In this document: positions 7,450-14,965 of the stretch, in pieces | Layout: each line of letters starts with the position of its first letter | Position numbering within the stretch: position 1 is the first letter of the stretch | Source: an uncultured Planctomycetaceae bacterium | Lineage (GTDB): Bacteria > Planctomycetota > Planctomycetia > Pirellulales > Pirellulaceae | Direction of reading: 5' to 3' | NCBI GenBank assembly: GCA_937904535.1 | Contig: CALELC010000467.1 | Coordinates: 1-19,386, forward strand | Length of the DNA stretch: 19,386 nucleotides | The notes under the pieces: model-generated | What the model saw: the letters and a program-made list of their open reading frames with translations, nothing else | The model's database searches: none | Told to the model about the DNA's origin: nothing | Position numbers and translations under genes: made by a program

Positions 7450-9494
7450 GCGAGCTGGCACTCTGGCACGAAGCCAATGATCGTTACCTGCAAGCGGCGC
7501 TGGCCGAGCTCAAGTCCCGGCTACAACGGCTGGCTGAATCCGGCCACTCGATGGTCGCAGGCAACGCTGCGGATGGTGCCCAACGGCTACCGTCCGCTGA
7601 CGCCGCTGCTGATATCGGAACCGAATCAGCCTTTTGCCCAGCGTTGCCGCTGCTGAGCCAGCGATTTGGTTTGAATGGTTTTGAACAGAATCTGTTGCTG
7701 CTGTGTGCAGCGATGGAGTTCGATACGCGGGTGCCTGCCCTCTGTGCCGCGGCCCAGGGCGATGCCAATCAGGCTTACCCAACCTTTGCTCTGGGGCTGG
7801 CGCTGTTCGACGAGCCGGTTTGGGATGCGATCTCGCCCGAGCGTCCGCTGCGATATTGGCGATTGATCGAGATCAACCAACCCGGCGGGCAACCGCTGAC
7901 GACCAGCCCACTGCGAGCTGACGAGCGGATCGTCAATTTCATCAAGGGACTCAACTACCTCGACGATCGCTTGATGCCACTGCTGGCCCCGGTCATGCCC
8001 GTGAATGACCTGCCGGCATCGCAGCAACGACAGGTGGACGCCGTGCTTGCGCACCTCAGGCTCGCCACGCGCGAAATCCCCGTGACTCATCTGCTCGGCA
8101 GTGACACCGCCAGCAAGCTGATGATCGCAACGAGCGCCGCACAGACACTCGGCTTGACGCTGTACCGGTTACCTGCGGATCTGCTGCCGACCGCGGGGTC
8201 CGAACTGGAGATGCTCGCGCGGCTCACCGAGCGTGAAAGTCAGCTTTTGCCGATCGCCCTGTACCTCGATGCCCGGGCCGATGAGCAGCCTTCGGTGGCG
8301 GTGATGCGTCTGTTGGACAAGCTGTCGGGTTTGGTGTTCCTAGACTCGCGTCAGCCCTGGCCTCAACTGAGACGCGACACATTGACCTTAGAAATCACGA
8401 AACCTACAGCAGCGGAACAAGAACAGGCTTGGCGGGAGTTGCTGGGGGCAGAGTCGCGATCGGCGGCTGAACGGCTCGCCAGCCAGTTCAATTTGAATCT
8501 GCCAGATATCCAGCGTCTCGCCCAGCTCAGCTTACTGGAGACAAGCGTCACCACCGCGGGTGCCAGCGATGCTCAGCGCGTCGCCGGCGATGCTCTGGAA
8601 GATCATTCCTCCTCGCTTTTCAGACATGCTTGGAATGCGTGTTTGCAGATGACTCGACCGCCCTTAGATGCGCTCGCTCAGCGTCTGGAGAACCGAACAC
8701 AATGCTGGGACGACTTGGTGTTGCCAGAAGCCGAGAAAAAACTCCTCGGCCAGATGATGGATCAGGTCAGCCGACAGTACATCGTCTACCAACGGTGGGG
8801 ATTCAACCAGCGGATGAGCCGGGGCTTGGGCATCGCCGCCCTGTTCGCTGGTGAGAGCGGCACCGGCAAGACGTTGGCGGCTGAAGTGCTGGCGCACGAA
8901 CTTCAGCTCAACCTGTACCGGATCGATCTTTCACAGGTCGTCAGCAAGTACATCGGCGAGACCGAAAAGAATCTTTGCAAGCTGTTCGATGCCGCGGAGC
9001 AGGGCGGCGCAGTTCTGTTCTTTGACGAGGCCGACGCGTTGTTCGGCAAACGCAGTGAAGTCAAAGACAGTCACGATCGCTACGCCAATATCGAAATCAA
9101 CTATCTGTTGCAACGGATGGAGAGTTATCGAGGCGTAGCAATTCTCGCCACGAATATGAAGCGGTCACTGGATCCAGCCTTCATCCGTCGATTGCGATTC
9201 ATCATCCAGTTTCCGTTCCCTGGAACGGTCCAACGCCGCCGGATCTGGGAACGCGTTTTTCCGTCTCAGACCGCCACACACGCGCTGGATTATCAACGTT
9301 TGGCGGAGCTCAATCTCACCGGCGGCAGCATTCAGAACATTGCGATCAACGCAGCCTTTCTCGCGGCCTGCGCCGGCGGACCGGTCAGTATGGCAGAGAT
9401 CTTCGAGGCGGCACGAAACGAGTTTCGGAAGCTCGAAAAACCGATCAGCGAAGCCGATTTCCGCCTCGTCCAACCCTCCGAGGCGATCGCATGA
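7446..9494 (+). CDS. eCIS AAA+ ATPase (Pvc15/Afp15-like), tandem AAA with degenerate first module
   Basis: A 682-aa ATPase that is a defining component of eCIS and is needed for particle assembly in Afp/PVC relatives; it is not part of type VI secretion. The N-terminal part holds the family block ADERIVNFIKGLNYLDDRL. A first AAA-like module (about 215-400) has a broken P-loop, LLGSDTASK (residues 216-224), and a Walker B-like strand LYLDA (272-276), so it probably does not hydrolyse ATP. The second module is intact: Walker A GESGTGKT (469-476), Walker B VLFFDEADALFGKRSEVKDS with the catalytic D527/E528, sensor 1 LATN, and the arginine-rich PAFIRRLRFIIQFPFP. A C-terminal lid follows (LTGGSIQNIAINAAFLA). 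The start overlaps the DUF4255 stop as ATGA. Membership is very secure. Confidence 0.5.
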   Translation: MSELALWHEANDRYLQAALAELKSRLQRLAESGHSMVAGNAADGAQRLPSADAAADIGTESAFCPALPLLSQRFGLNGFEQNLLLLCAAMEFDTRVPALCAAAQGDANQAYPTFALGLALFDEPVWDAISPERPLRYWRLIEINQPGGQPLTTSPLRADERIVNFIKGLNYLDDRLMPLLAPVMPVNDLPASQQRQVDAVLAHLRLATREIPVTHLLGSDTASKLMIATSAAQTLGLTLYRLPADLLPTAGSELEMLARLTERESQLLPIALYLDARADEQPSVAVMRLLDKLSGLVFLDSRQPWPQLRRDTLTLEITKPTAAEQEQAWRELLGAESRSAAERLASQFNLNLPDIQRLAQLSLLETSVTTAGASDAQRVAGDALEDHSSSLFRHAWNACLQMTRPPLDALAQRLENRTQCWDDLVLPEAEKKLLGQMMDQVSRQYIVYQRWGFNQRMSRGLGIAALFAGESGTGKTLAAEVLAHELQLNLYRIDLSQVVSKYIGETEKNLCKLFDAAEQGGAVLFFDEADALFGKRSEVKDSHDRYANIEINYLLQRMESYRGVAILATNMKRSLDPAFIRRLRFIIQFPFPGTVQRRRIWERVFPSQTATHALDYQRLAELNLTGGSIQNIAINAAFLAACAGGPVSMAEIFEAARNEFRKLEKPISEADFRLVQPSEAIA

Positions 9495-9760
9495 ACGTGC
9501 AGTTGCAGATCGAGCGACTGGTGTTGGATGGTTTTGAATTGCCAGCAGACCAACAGTCGATTTTCACCGCCAGTCTGACGGCCGAGTTAACCCGGTTGCT
9601 CGCAAACGGCGCGGTGGGGCCGCATCTGAGCCAAGGAGCTACACTGGCGCGGCTGTCCGTGGGCGATATCGCCTGGAGCGGAGCTGACCCGCAACAACTC
9701 GGCCAACAGATTGCTCAATCGGTCTACCGTGGTCTGAGCCCTCGAGGGCAGCGAGCATGA
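9491..9760 (+). CDS. Small conserved-type eCIS protein of unknown function (89 aa)
   Basis: An 89-aa protein coupled by ATGA overlaps to both the ATPase gene before it and the DUF4157 gene after it. I recognise the general pattern from other eCIS operons, where a short protein with an N-terminal VQLQIERLVLDGFELPADQQ segment, a helical middle LTAELTRLLANG and a C-terminal LGQQIAQSVYRGL segment precedes a DUF4157 gene, but it has no name or known role. It has no cysteines, signal peptide or membrane segment. By position it might be a chaperone or adaptor for the DUF4157 product; this is speculation from context. The tight overlap on both sides and the length make it a real gene. Confidence 0.5.
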   Translation: MNVQLQIERLVLDGFELPADQQSIFTASLTAELTRLLANGAVGPHLSQGATLARLSVGDIAWSGADPQQLGQQIAQSVYRGLSPRGQRA

Positions 9761-11859
9761 ATCACATCGCCGTCGCAGCAACTCCGCAAAAGGTCAGTTC
9801 ACCACCGCTGGTTCAAGGCTTGCTGCAGCGCCAGTGCCACTGCGGCAACCACGCGCCCGGCGGTGGACAGTGCGCCGCTTGCGCCAAGAAAAAGAAACTG
9901 CTCCAGCGACAACTCGCGATCGGTGCCGTCAACGACTCGCTCGAACAGGAAGCGGACCGGATCGCCGATCAGGTGTTAAGCAACGGAGTGTCGTCGACCG
10001 CCGGCACCGCTCCGCTGAGCATCCAGCGCTACGCTCCCGGCCCGGCCAGTCAGGCCTTGGAACCAGCCCCGGCAACCGTCGATGCCGTCCTTGCGAGTTC
10101 CGGGACGCCGCTGGAAACGGGGCTCCGCCAAAGCATGGAGCAACGATTTGGACACGACTTCTCTGGCGTACGAGTGCATACCGGCGGGGCAGCCGACCAA
10201 TCAGCTCGAGACGTCAACGCCAACGCCTACACCGTCGGCCACAACATCGTGTTTGCTGCCGGTCGCTTCGCACCGGCGACGCACGCTGGCCAGCGACTCC
10301 TTGCTCATGAACTGACACATGTCGTGCAGCAGTCGCAGGGATCCGGCGTCGCCTCCGGGGTGCTCCGCCGCCAGACTCGCGAGACTCAGCTGCGCGGCGG
10401 AGCTCCGCAACGAGCAACCTTGGAACTACCGCCGCGCGGTGAAGATCGGGTTCGCATGCATGTGTTCCGGTACCTGTGTGACTGCCAAGGACGCGATTTC
10501 CGGCGGTCCCGGCGACGAGTAGATTTTAGTCCACCAGGAGTGGTATTTCAGGTTTGTGAGGGCTTTACCACCCGCGAGATTCGCGGTCGTTTGACGCCTT
10601 CAAGTCAGACCACTGGAGCGGCTACCGTTACCGCCGGAGTCAATGTTGCTCCAGGCAAAGGTCGGCCGGGGGTCCGCGCCGAAGTCGAAGGGGAAGCTCG
10701 CAATACCGGCAGCGAGCCAGAGATCGGTACCCGGGCCCGCACGCGCGTCGGTACCGACCGCACGAGTGTAGTCGGTGAAGGTGAAGTCTTTGTCGGTACG
10801 AAGAGTGGCAATGTACAGTCTCGTGTCGGCGGAGGCGTCCAGATTGGCGGCACCACAATCACCGGCAGTGTCACCAACCCAGGCAGCAGTAATCAGGGTG
10901 TTCAGATTGGCATTGGTGGCCGATTCGGCGGTCCCACGATCTCGCGCGAAATTTGCCGTGAGTGCATCTGTCCGACGGCTTATGAGTGCATTGAGGATGT
11001 TCCCCCACGGCCTTATCCGGTAAACGTTCCTTATAATGTGGAAGATCGAGAGCGGCACCGCTATTACTTTCGGCTAAACTCGGTACAAGACACATGCAAC
11101 TCCGAGTTGCGGGCGTTATCGCAGCAACTGTTTGCCAAGGTGCAACAGCGATTGTCCGAGGGCTGGACGATCTCCGAGATCAATGGCTATGCCTCGCCTG
11201 AGGCAGGCGAAGCGGAACTTAACCGCGACCTATCCGCGCGGCGCGGTCAACGTCTGCGCGAACTCCTGCAATCGCGTCTGCCCGCCGACACGCCGCTCGT
11301 CGCACCGAATCCGGGAGGCGAACTGCTCGGTTCGCGCTCGAGCATCCTCCCCAGTGCCAAGCTGAGCGACACGATCGTCCGCGTTGGCTTCCGCAGCCCC
11401 GAAGAAGCGTCCAATTTGTTGATTGGCGACGAGATTCTCAACGATCAACTCGCTGGCCAGTTCCTCGATCTGTTCAATCAGCTAACCGATCCGGCGGACC
11501 GTGTCGCTCTGTTCGGCATCGCTATGGATTCGCCACTAGCGGCGCAGTTGCTGCAGGCGATCGACCAATTTATCGCTCGCCGGGGTCCGGGTTTCCGGCC
11601 CTGGGAACGCATCTTTGAGTACCTGCGGTTCGCCAACGTGGTGGTGACACGAATCCGGACCGAACCGCGGACCGAGACTCGCCACACCTCTGGCTCGGTC
11701 CGGTCCATCAACCAAGACCAATGCCTCAGCTTTGCCGCCCAGGCGGAAAACGAAGACCGCTTCGGTCCCGCGGAACGTCCGCCGTCGGTGGAGGAGTGCC
11801 CAGATCGTCCCCCACGCAACCCTGAACGCTTCGCCAAACTCTGTGATTACAATGGTTAA
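9757..11859 (+). CDS. DUF4157 (eCIS core) protein with glycine-rich beta region and OmpA-like domain; putative cargo or anchor
   Basis: A 700-aa multidomain protein. The N-terminus has a Cys knuckle pair, C27-x-C29 and C39-x2-C42, followed by KKKKLLQRQ. The DUF4157 domain (about 110-195) contains LRQSMEQRFGHDFSGVRVHT, NAYTVGHNIVFAAG and the metallopeptidase-like HELTH (184-188). Residues about 286-393 are glycine-rich, with alternating beta strands such as VQIGIGGRFGG. A second Cys cluster follows (C400, C403, C405, C410). An OmpA-like domain (about 420-510) contains INGYASPEAGEAELNRDLSA and then RRGQRLRELL, with Ser480 where canonical family members have the peptidoglycan-binding Asp. The last 180 residues are unrecognised. 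No signal peptide is seen. DUF4157 is known as a marker of eCIS-associated proteins, including many candidate toxins. Cargo, envelope anchor and structural part are all possible. Confidence 0.5.
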   Translation: MNHIAVAATPQKVSSPPLVQGLLQRQCHCGNHAPGGGQCAACAKKKKLLQRQLAIGAVNDSLEQEADRIADQVLSNGVSSTAGTAPLSIQRYAPGPASQALEPAPATVDAVLASSGTPLETGLRQSMEQRFGHDFSGVRVHTGGAADQSARDVNANAYTVGHNIVFAAGRFAPATHAGQRLLAHELTHVVQQSQGSGVASGVLRRQTRETQLRGGAPQRATLELPPRGEDRVRMHVFRYLCDCQGRDFRRSRRRVDFSPPGVVFQVCEGFTTREIRGRLTPSSQTTGAATVTAGVNVAPGKGRPGVRAEVEGEARNTGSEPEIGTRARTRVGTDRTSVVGEGEVFVGTKSGNVQSRVGGGVQIGGTTITGSVTNPGSSNQGVQIGIGGRFGGPTISREICRECICPTAYECIEDVPPRPYPVNVPYNVEDRERHRYYFRLNSVQDTCNSELRALSQQLFAKVQQRLSEGWTISEINGYASPEAGEAELNRDLSARRGQRLRELLQSRLPADTPLVAPNPGGELLGSRSSILPSAKLSDTIVRVGFRSPEEASNLLIGDEILNDQLAGQFLDLFNQLTDPADRVALFGIAMDSPLAAQLLQAIDQFIARRGPGFRPWERIFEYLRFANVVVTRIRTEPRTETRHTSGSVRSINQDQCLSFAAQAENEDRFGPAERPPSVEECPDRPPRNPERFAKLCDYNG

Positions 11860-11927
11860 GTCCTTGTTAGGCGATAACCGGGACCGCGCGACACATGACC
11901 ACCTCGTGACGTTTGAAAGTCGCAGCG

Positions 11928-12614
11928 ATGACTAGCTTTCCCGGCTCACCTCGCCTGCAAAAAGGCGCTCTGATCGCGCTGGATCCCGCCAATCCGTTGG
12001 CGAGCCTAATCGTCTTTCAATACAACCCCGAGACGATTTCTCGGACGCTGCGGGCGCGCACCCATTCTCCGAGCAATGGCGATGGCGGCGGGCAAGCCCT
12101 CGGCGCTGAACCGGTGCGTCTGGCCGGGCCCCCCGAGGAGTCGATCCGGCTCGAGGTGGTGCTGGACGCGACCGATCAACTGGAAAAGGCGGACCCGATT
12201 ACCGCCGCCCTGGGTATTCATCCGCAACTCGCGTCCTTAGAAATGTTGCTGTATCCCAAGAGCGCCCGCGTCATCGCCAATGAAGTGCTGATGCAAGCCG
12301 GCGTGCTCGAAGTCATCCAGCCGGCGGTCCCACTAGCGATTCTGGTTTGGGGCGTGAAACGGATTCTGCCTGTTCGGCTCGCTGGCTTTTCGATTAGCGA
12401 AGAGCTGTTTGATCCGAACTTAAACCCGATCCACGCCAACGTCTCACTTGATCTCACGGTGCTCAGCTATCACGAACTGGGCCTGCTCAGCCCCGGCGGC
12501 GCGTTGTTCATGGCCCATCAAATGATCAAAGAGGGCATGGCCACCCTCAACGGTGCCGGTGTGGCTCTCAGTGCTGCGGGTAACTTTAGTGCCAGCATCG
12601 GCAGGAGGATCTAA
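11928..12614 (+). CDS. CIS tube adaptor protein (Afp7/Pvc7 N-terminal-like, CIS_tube family)
   Basis: A 228-aa protein of the contractile-injection-system tube type (CIS_tube, PF19266-like), which in Afp7/Pvc7 joins the inner tube to the hub. Supporting segments are GALIALDPANPLASLIVFQY with NPETISRTLRAR, then SIRLEVVLDATDQLE, ASLEMLLYPKSA, and the late beta part LPVRLAGFSISEELFDPNLN with ANVSLDLTVLSYHEL. Afp7-like proteins carry a C-terminal LysM; here that module is a separate gene just downstream. The ATG at 11928 was chosen; a TTG at 11913 would add only five residues, and the ribosome site is poor for both (GAAAG). It begins 68 nt after the DUF4157 gene, the first break in the run of overlapping genes, so it may have its own translation signal. 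Confidence 0.5.
   Translation: MTSFPGSPRLQKGALIALDPANPLASLIVFQYNPETISRTLRARTHSPSNGDGGGQALGAEPVRLAGPPEESIRLEVVLDATDQLEKADPITAALGIHPQLASLEMLLYPKSARVIANEVLMQAGVLEVIQPAVPLAILVWGVKRILPVRLAGFSISEELFDPNLNPIHANVSLDLTVLSYHELGLLSPGGALFMAHQMIKEGMATLNGAGVALSAAGNFSASIGRRI
12603..12608 (+). promoter_or_regulatory. Strong ribosome binding site of the LysM-like gene, inside the previous gene
   Basis: AGGAGG sits 9 nt before the ATG at 12618, within the last codons of the CIS_tube gene. It is the strongest Shine-Dalgarno in the operon, implying high or independent translation of the small LysM-like protein. Confidence 0.5.
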
Positions 12615-12617
12615 GTC

Positions 12618-12926
12618 ATGTTTGAAGCCACCAGTCGTTATGCATCACTGGCAGTCAAAACTCAGCAACAACTGCAGTCCGACGGCCAACTCCGTTCGAT
12701 TCGCTCTGTCGAACGCCGGTTCCTGCCGCCGGTCGGCACAGGCACGCCGGTGATGGAACACCTCGTGGTGCAAGGCGACCGGCTAGACAATCTCGCCGCC
12801 CGATACCTGGGCGATCCCACGCAGTTTTGGCGCATCGCCGATGCGAATGAGTGCTTCCGTCCAGAGGAACTGACCGCTGAAACCGCTCGTGCCATTGTGA
12901 TTCTGCTGCCGCAATCGACTTCCTAA
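12618..12926 (+). CDS. LysM-like baseplate adaptor (gpX/gp53-like)
   Basis: A 102-aa protein with an unstructured N-terminal half and a LysM-type domain in the C-terminal 55 residues: HLVVQGDRLDNLAARYLGD, then PTQFWRIADANECFRP and the closing strand AIVILLP. In phage P2 (gpX), T4 (gp53) and Afp7 such domains bind baseplate or hub parts rather than cell-wall glycan. Here it probably works with the preceding CIS_tube protein, to which it would correspond as a detached C-terminal domain. It is preceded by a strong AGGAGG box and followed after 2 nt by the hub gene. Confidence 0.5.
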   Translation: MFEATSRYASLAVKTQQQLQSDGQLRSIRSVERRFLPPVGTGTPVMEHLVVQGDRLDNLAARYLGDPTQFWRIADANECFRPEELTAETARAIVILLPQSTS

Positions 12927-12928
12927 CT

Positions 12929-14047
12929 ATGTTCCCTAACATCCTCGGCGTGCGACTGTTGTTACTGGTCGGCGATACGGTGCCGCTACCGGCATCGTAT
13001 GACCTGATCAGCGCGTTGCAGCAGGTCGAGGTCACCAGCGATACCGGGAACGGGGATGGTTTTCAGCTTACCTTCAACCTCGTACGCAATGGCTTGTTCG
13101 ATTATGGCCTGCTTCAAAGCGGTACTGTCAATCCGCTGAAGCGAGTGATCATCGCCGTGATACTTGGAGCCCAGCCTGAGGTTTTGATCGATGGCGTGAT
13201 CACCCATCATCAGTTCAATCCTGGCAGCCGTCCCGGCCAGGCGACGTTGACGGTTACTGGACGGGACCTAAGTGTGTTGATGGACCTGGAAGAGAAAAAT
13301 GCCAGCTACCCCAATCAACCTGATTCCCTGATCGCCACACAGGTGCTTGCCAGTTATGCGCAGTTTGGGGTTTTGCCACAGGCACTAGCGACGATCGATG
13401 TGCCGGTCATGTTGCAGCGGATTCCACGGCAATCTGAGACCGACCTGCAGTTTCTGCAGCGACTAGCCGCTCGCAATGGATACGTGTTCTATCTCAATCC
13501 GCTGACGCTCGGAGTGAGCCAAGCTTATTTCGGTCCTGAAAACCGGCTGGGCGTTCCTCAGCCCGCGCTCTCGATCAACTTGGGGCCAGCCACGAACGTC
13601 AAGTCGATCAGCTTTACCAACGACGCACTGGCGCCCATTCGCGTGCGTGGCGAGTTCCTCGATCCGGTCAGCATGACGAGTATCCCGATTCCTCAACTGC
13701 CCTCAATGAAGTTCCCGTTGGCGGCCAAACCGGTGCCGGTTCAGCGCACGGAACTGCTGCGCACGACGGCGAATCTATCGCCCGCCAGCGCTGTCACGAC
13801 CGCCATCGCCCGTGTGGCCGAAGCTCCCGATCCGGTCACCGCCGAGGGTGAAGTCGATACCATTCGCTATGGCCATGCGCTCCGTGCGCGGGCGCTGGTT
13901 GGAGTGCGGGGAGCGGGATTGACTTATAACGGACTGTGGTATGTTCGCCGGGTGACACACCGGATCGTGCCGCGGACGGAGTATTCCCAACACTTTCAAC
14001 TCAGCCGCGAAGGCACCCTGCCTCTGATTCCGGTGGTGCGACCATGA
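12929..14047 (+). CDS. Baseplate hub protein (gp27/phage late control D-like, VgrG N-terminal half)
   Basis: A 372-aa hub protein of the phage late control gene D (gpD)/T4 gp27 type, forming the trimeric collar that carries the spike and continues the tube symmetry. The diagnostic region is VMLQRIPRQSETDLQFLQRL followed by AARNGYVFYLN, preceded by the beta-rich VLIDGVITHHQFNPGS and ATLTVTGRDLSVLMDLEEKN. The C-terminal part returns to the second barrel, with GEVDTIRYGHALRARALVGV and LTYNGLWYVRRVTHRI. In Afp8/VgrG proteins this is fused to a gp5-like spike; here the spike is the next gene and overlaps the stop as ATGA. There is no clear ribosome site, since the start is 2 nt after the LysM stop, which suggests reinitiation. 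Confidence 0.5.
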   Translation: MFPNILGVRLLLLVGDTVPLPASYDLISALQQVEVTSDTGNGDGFQLTFNLVRNGLFDYGLLQSGTVNPLKRVIIAVILGAQPEVLIDGVITHHQFNPGSRPGQATLTVTGRDLSVLMDLEEKNASYPNQPDSLIATQVLASYAQFGVLPQALATIDVPVMLQRIPRQSETDLQFLQRLAARNGYVFYLNPLTLGVSQAYFGPENRLGVPQPALSINLGPATNVKSISFTNDALAPIRVRGEFLDPVSMTSIPIPQLPSMKFPLAAKPVPVQRTELLRTTANLSPASAVTTAIARVAEAPDPVTAEGEVDTIRYGHALRARALVGVRGAGLTYNGLWYVRRVTHRIVPRTEYSQHFQLSREGTLPLIPVVRP

Positions 14048-14544
14048 GCACAGGATTCTTGGGTAAGTTTCGCGGCGTCGTGACGGACAATCGGGACCCG
14101 TTGCAGATCGGCCGCATCCGCGCCCGCGTTCCCGATGTGACAGGCGATCAGGAATGCGGTTGGGCGCTGCCTTGCTTTCCTTTTGCCGGGTCAGGGCTAG
14201 GGTGGTTCGCTTTGCCAAGCGTCGGCGCAGGGGTGTGGATCGAGTTTGAACATGGTGATCCGGATTATCCGATCTGGGCTGGTTGTTGGTATGGCACGAT
14301 TGCGGATGTGCCGCCGGAGTTGCTCTCTCCGCCCTATCAAAAAGTGTTGCTCAAGACCGTAGGCGGCATCAGTATCACACTCGATGATACGCCCGGCGCT
14401 GGCGGCATTTCTTTAGAAACCGCCAGTGGTCAGAAGATTTCACTTTCAGCGGCAGGTATTGAGATCGATAATGGGGTTGGCGCGAAGATCACGCTGCAGG
14501 GACCCAAAATAGACGTCAACAACGGCGCGTTGGAAGTGACTTAG
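14044..14544 (+). CDS. Spike protein (gp5/Phage_base_V OB-fold with short beta-helix needle)
   Basis: A 166-aa spike. Residues about 8-95 form the gp5-type OB fold: KFRGVVTDNRDPLQIGRIRA followed by RVPDV, then CGWALPCFPFAGSGLGWFAL and GAGVWIEFEHGDPDYPIWAG. Residues about 100-166 are short beta-repeats (TVGGISITLDD, GGISLETASGQKISLSAAG, IEIDNGVGAKITLQG, PKIDVNNG), the expected trimeric beta-helix needle. It carries no lysozyme or other enzymatic insertion. The start at 14044 is coupled to the hub stop (ATGA); an upstream in-frame start at 13936 falls inside the hub gene. The tip on which it ends is probably the PAAR-like protein 100 nt downstream. Confidence 0.5.
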   Translation: MSTGFLGKFRGVVTDNRDPLQIGRIRARVPDVTGDQECGWALPCFPFAGSGLGWFALPSVGAGVWIEFEHGDPDYPIWAGCWYGTIADVPPELLSPPYQKVLLKTVGGISITLDDTPGAGGISLETASGQKISLSAAGIEIDNGVGAKITLQGPKIDVNNGALEVT

Positions 14545-14580
14545 AACCGGCGTCTAAAGAACGCCCCTGAGTCACGCCTG

Positions 14581-14616
14581 GGAAGGACAACTTCCTTCTC
14601 AAATCGCCCTTGAGAA
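14581..14616 (+). promoter_or_regulatory. Two tandem hairpins in the 100-nt spike-to-tip gap
   Basis: GGAAG (14581-14585) pairs with CTTCC (14591-14595), and immediately after it TTCTCAA (14596-14602) pairs with TTGAGAA (14610-14616) around a 7-nt loop. Neither is followed by a T-run, so this is unlikely to be a full terminator. They could stabilise or mark processing of the polycistronic message, or lower translation downstream. This is the largest gap inside the operon (14545-14644), and nothing else is recognised in it. Confidence 0.5.
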
Positions 14617-14644
14617 TCATCGTGAAGCTGGGGGCAGTGATAAG

Positions 14645-14965
14645 ATGCCAGGATTTGTGCTTCATCAAGGTGCCAGCGTTCTCTGCCTGCATGGCGGCCA
14701 GGCCCAACCGACCGTTGTTAATCCGCGTGTCAAGGTTTCTGGTCAGGCGACGGTCCAGCAACCTCCGCCTTGGACCATCACCGGCTGTCCATTTGTCGCC
14801 GGCGCAAGTCCGATGCCCTGTGTCACTGCTCAGTGGATCACGGCAGCTACACGAATCCGCTCGCTGGGGCAGCCGCTGTTGTTGCAAGACAGCCAGGCGA
14901 CTTGCGCCCCGAATGCAACCGGAGTCAGCATCCTCATTACTCAAGTCCGTGTGAGGGCTCAATGA
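14645..14965 (+). CDS. PAAR-like spike tip protein
   Basis: A 106-aa PAAR-like protein that sharpens the spike. It shows the eCIS-type pattern: GASVLCLHGGQAQP near the N-terminus (C14, H16), VKVSGQATV, then TGCPF (C48), SPMPCVTAQW (C59), AATRIRSLGQPLLLQDSQAT with C87, and a final strand GVSILITQVRVRAQ. The conserved Cys/His residues could bind a metal at the tip, as in PAAR folds; that is family knowledge and not shown here. The ribosome signal is weak (a GGGGG run about 10 nt upstream). Its stop overlaps the gp25 start as ATGA. Confidence 0.5.
   Translation: MPGFVLHQGASVLCLHGGQAQPTVVNPRVKVSGQATVQQPPPWTITGCPFVAGASPMPCVTAQWITAATRIRSLGQPLLLQDSQATCAPNATGVSILITQVRVRAQ

Noticed and set aside
10306..10320. 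HELTH as proof of an active metalloprotease
   Set aside because: The motif is a constant feature of DUF4157, for which protease activity is generally not shown; I record it only as metallopeptidase-like.
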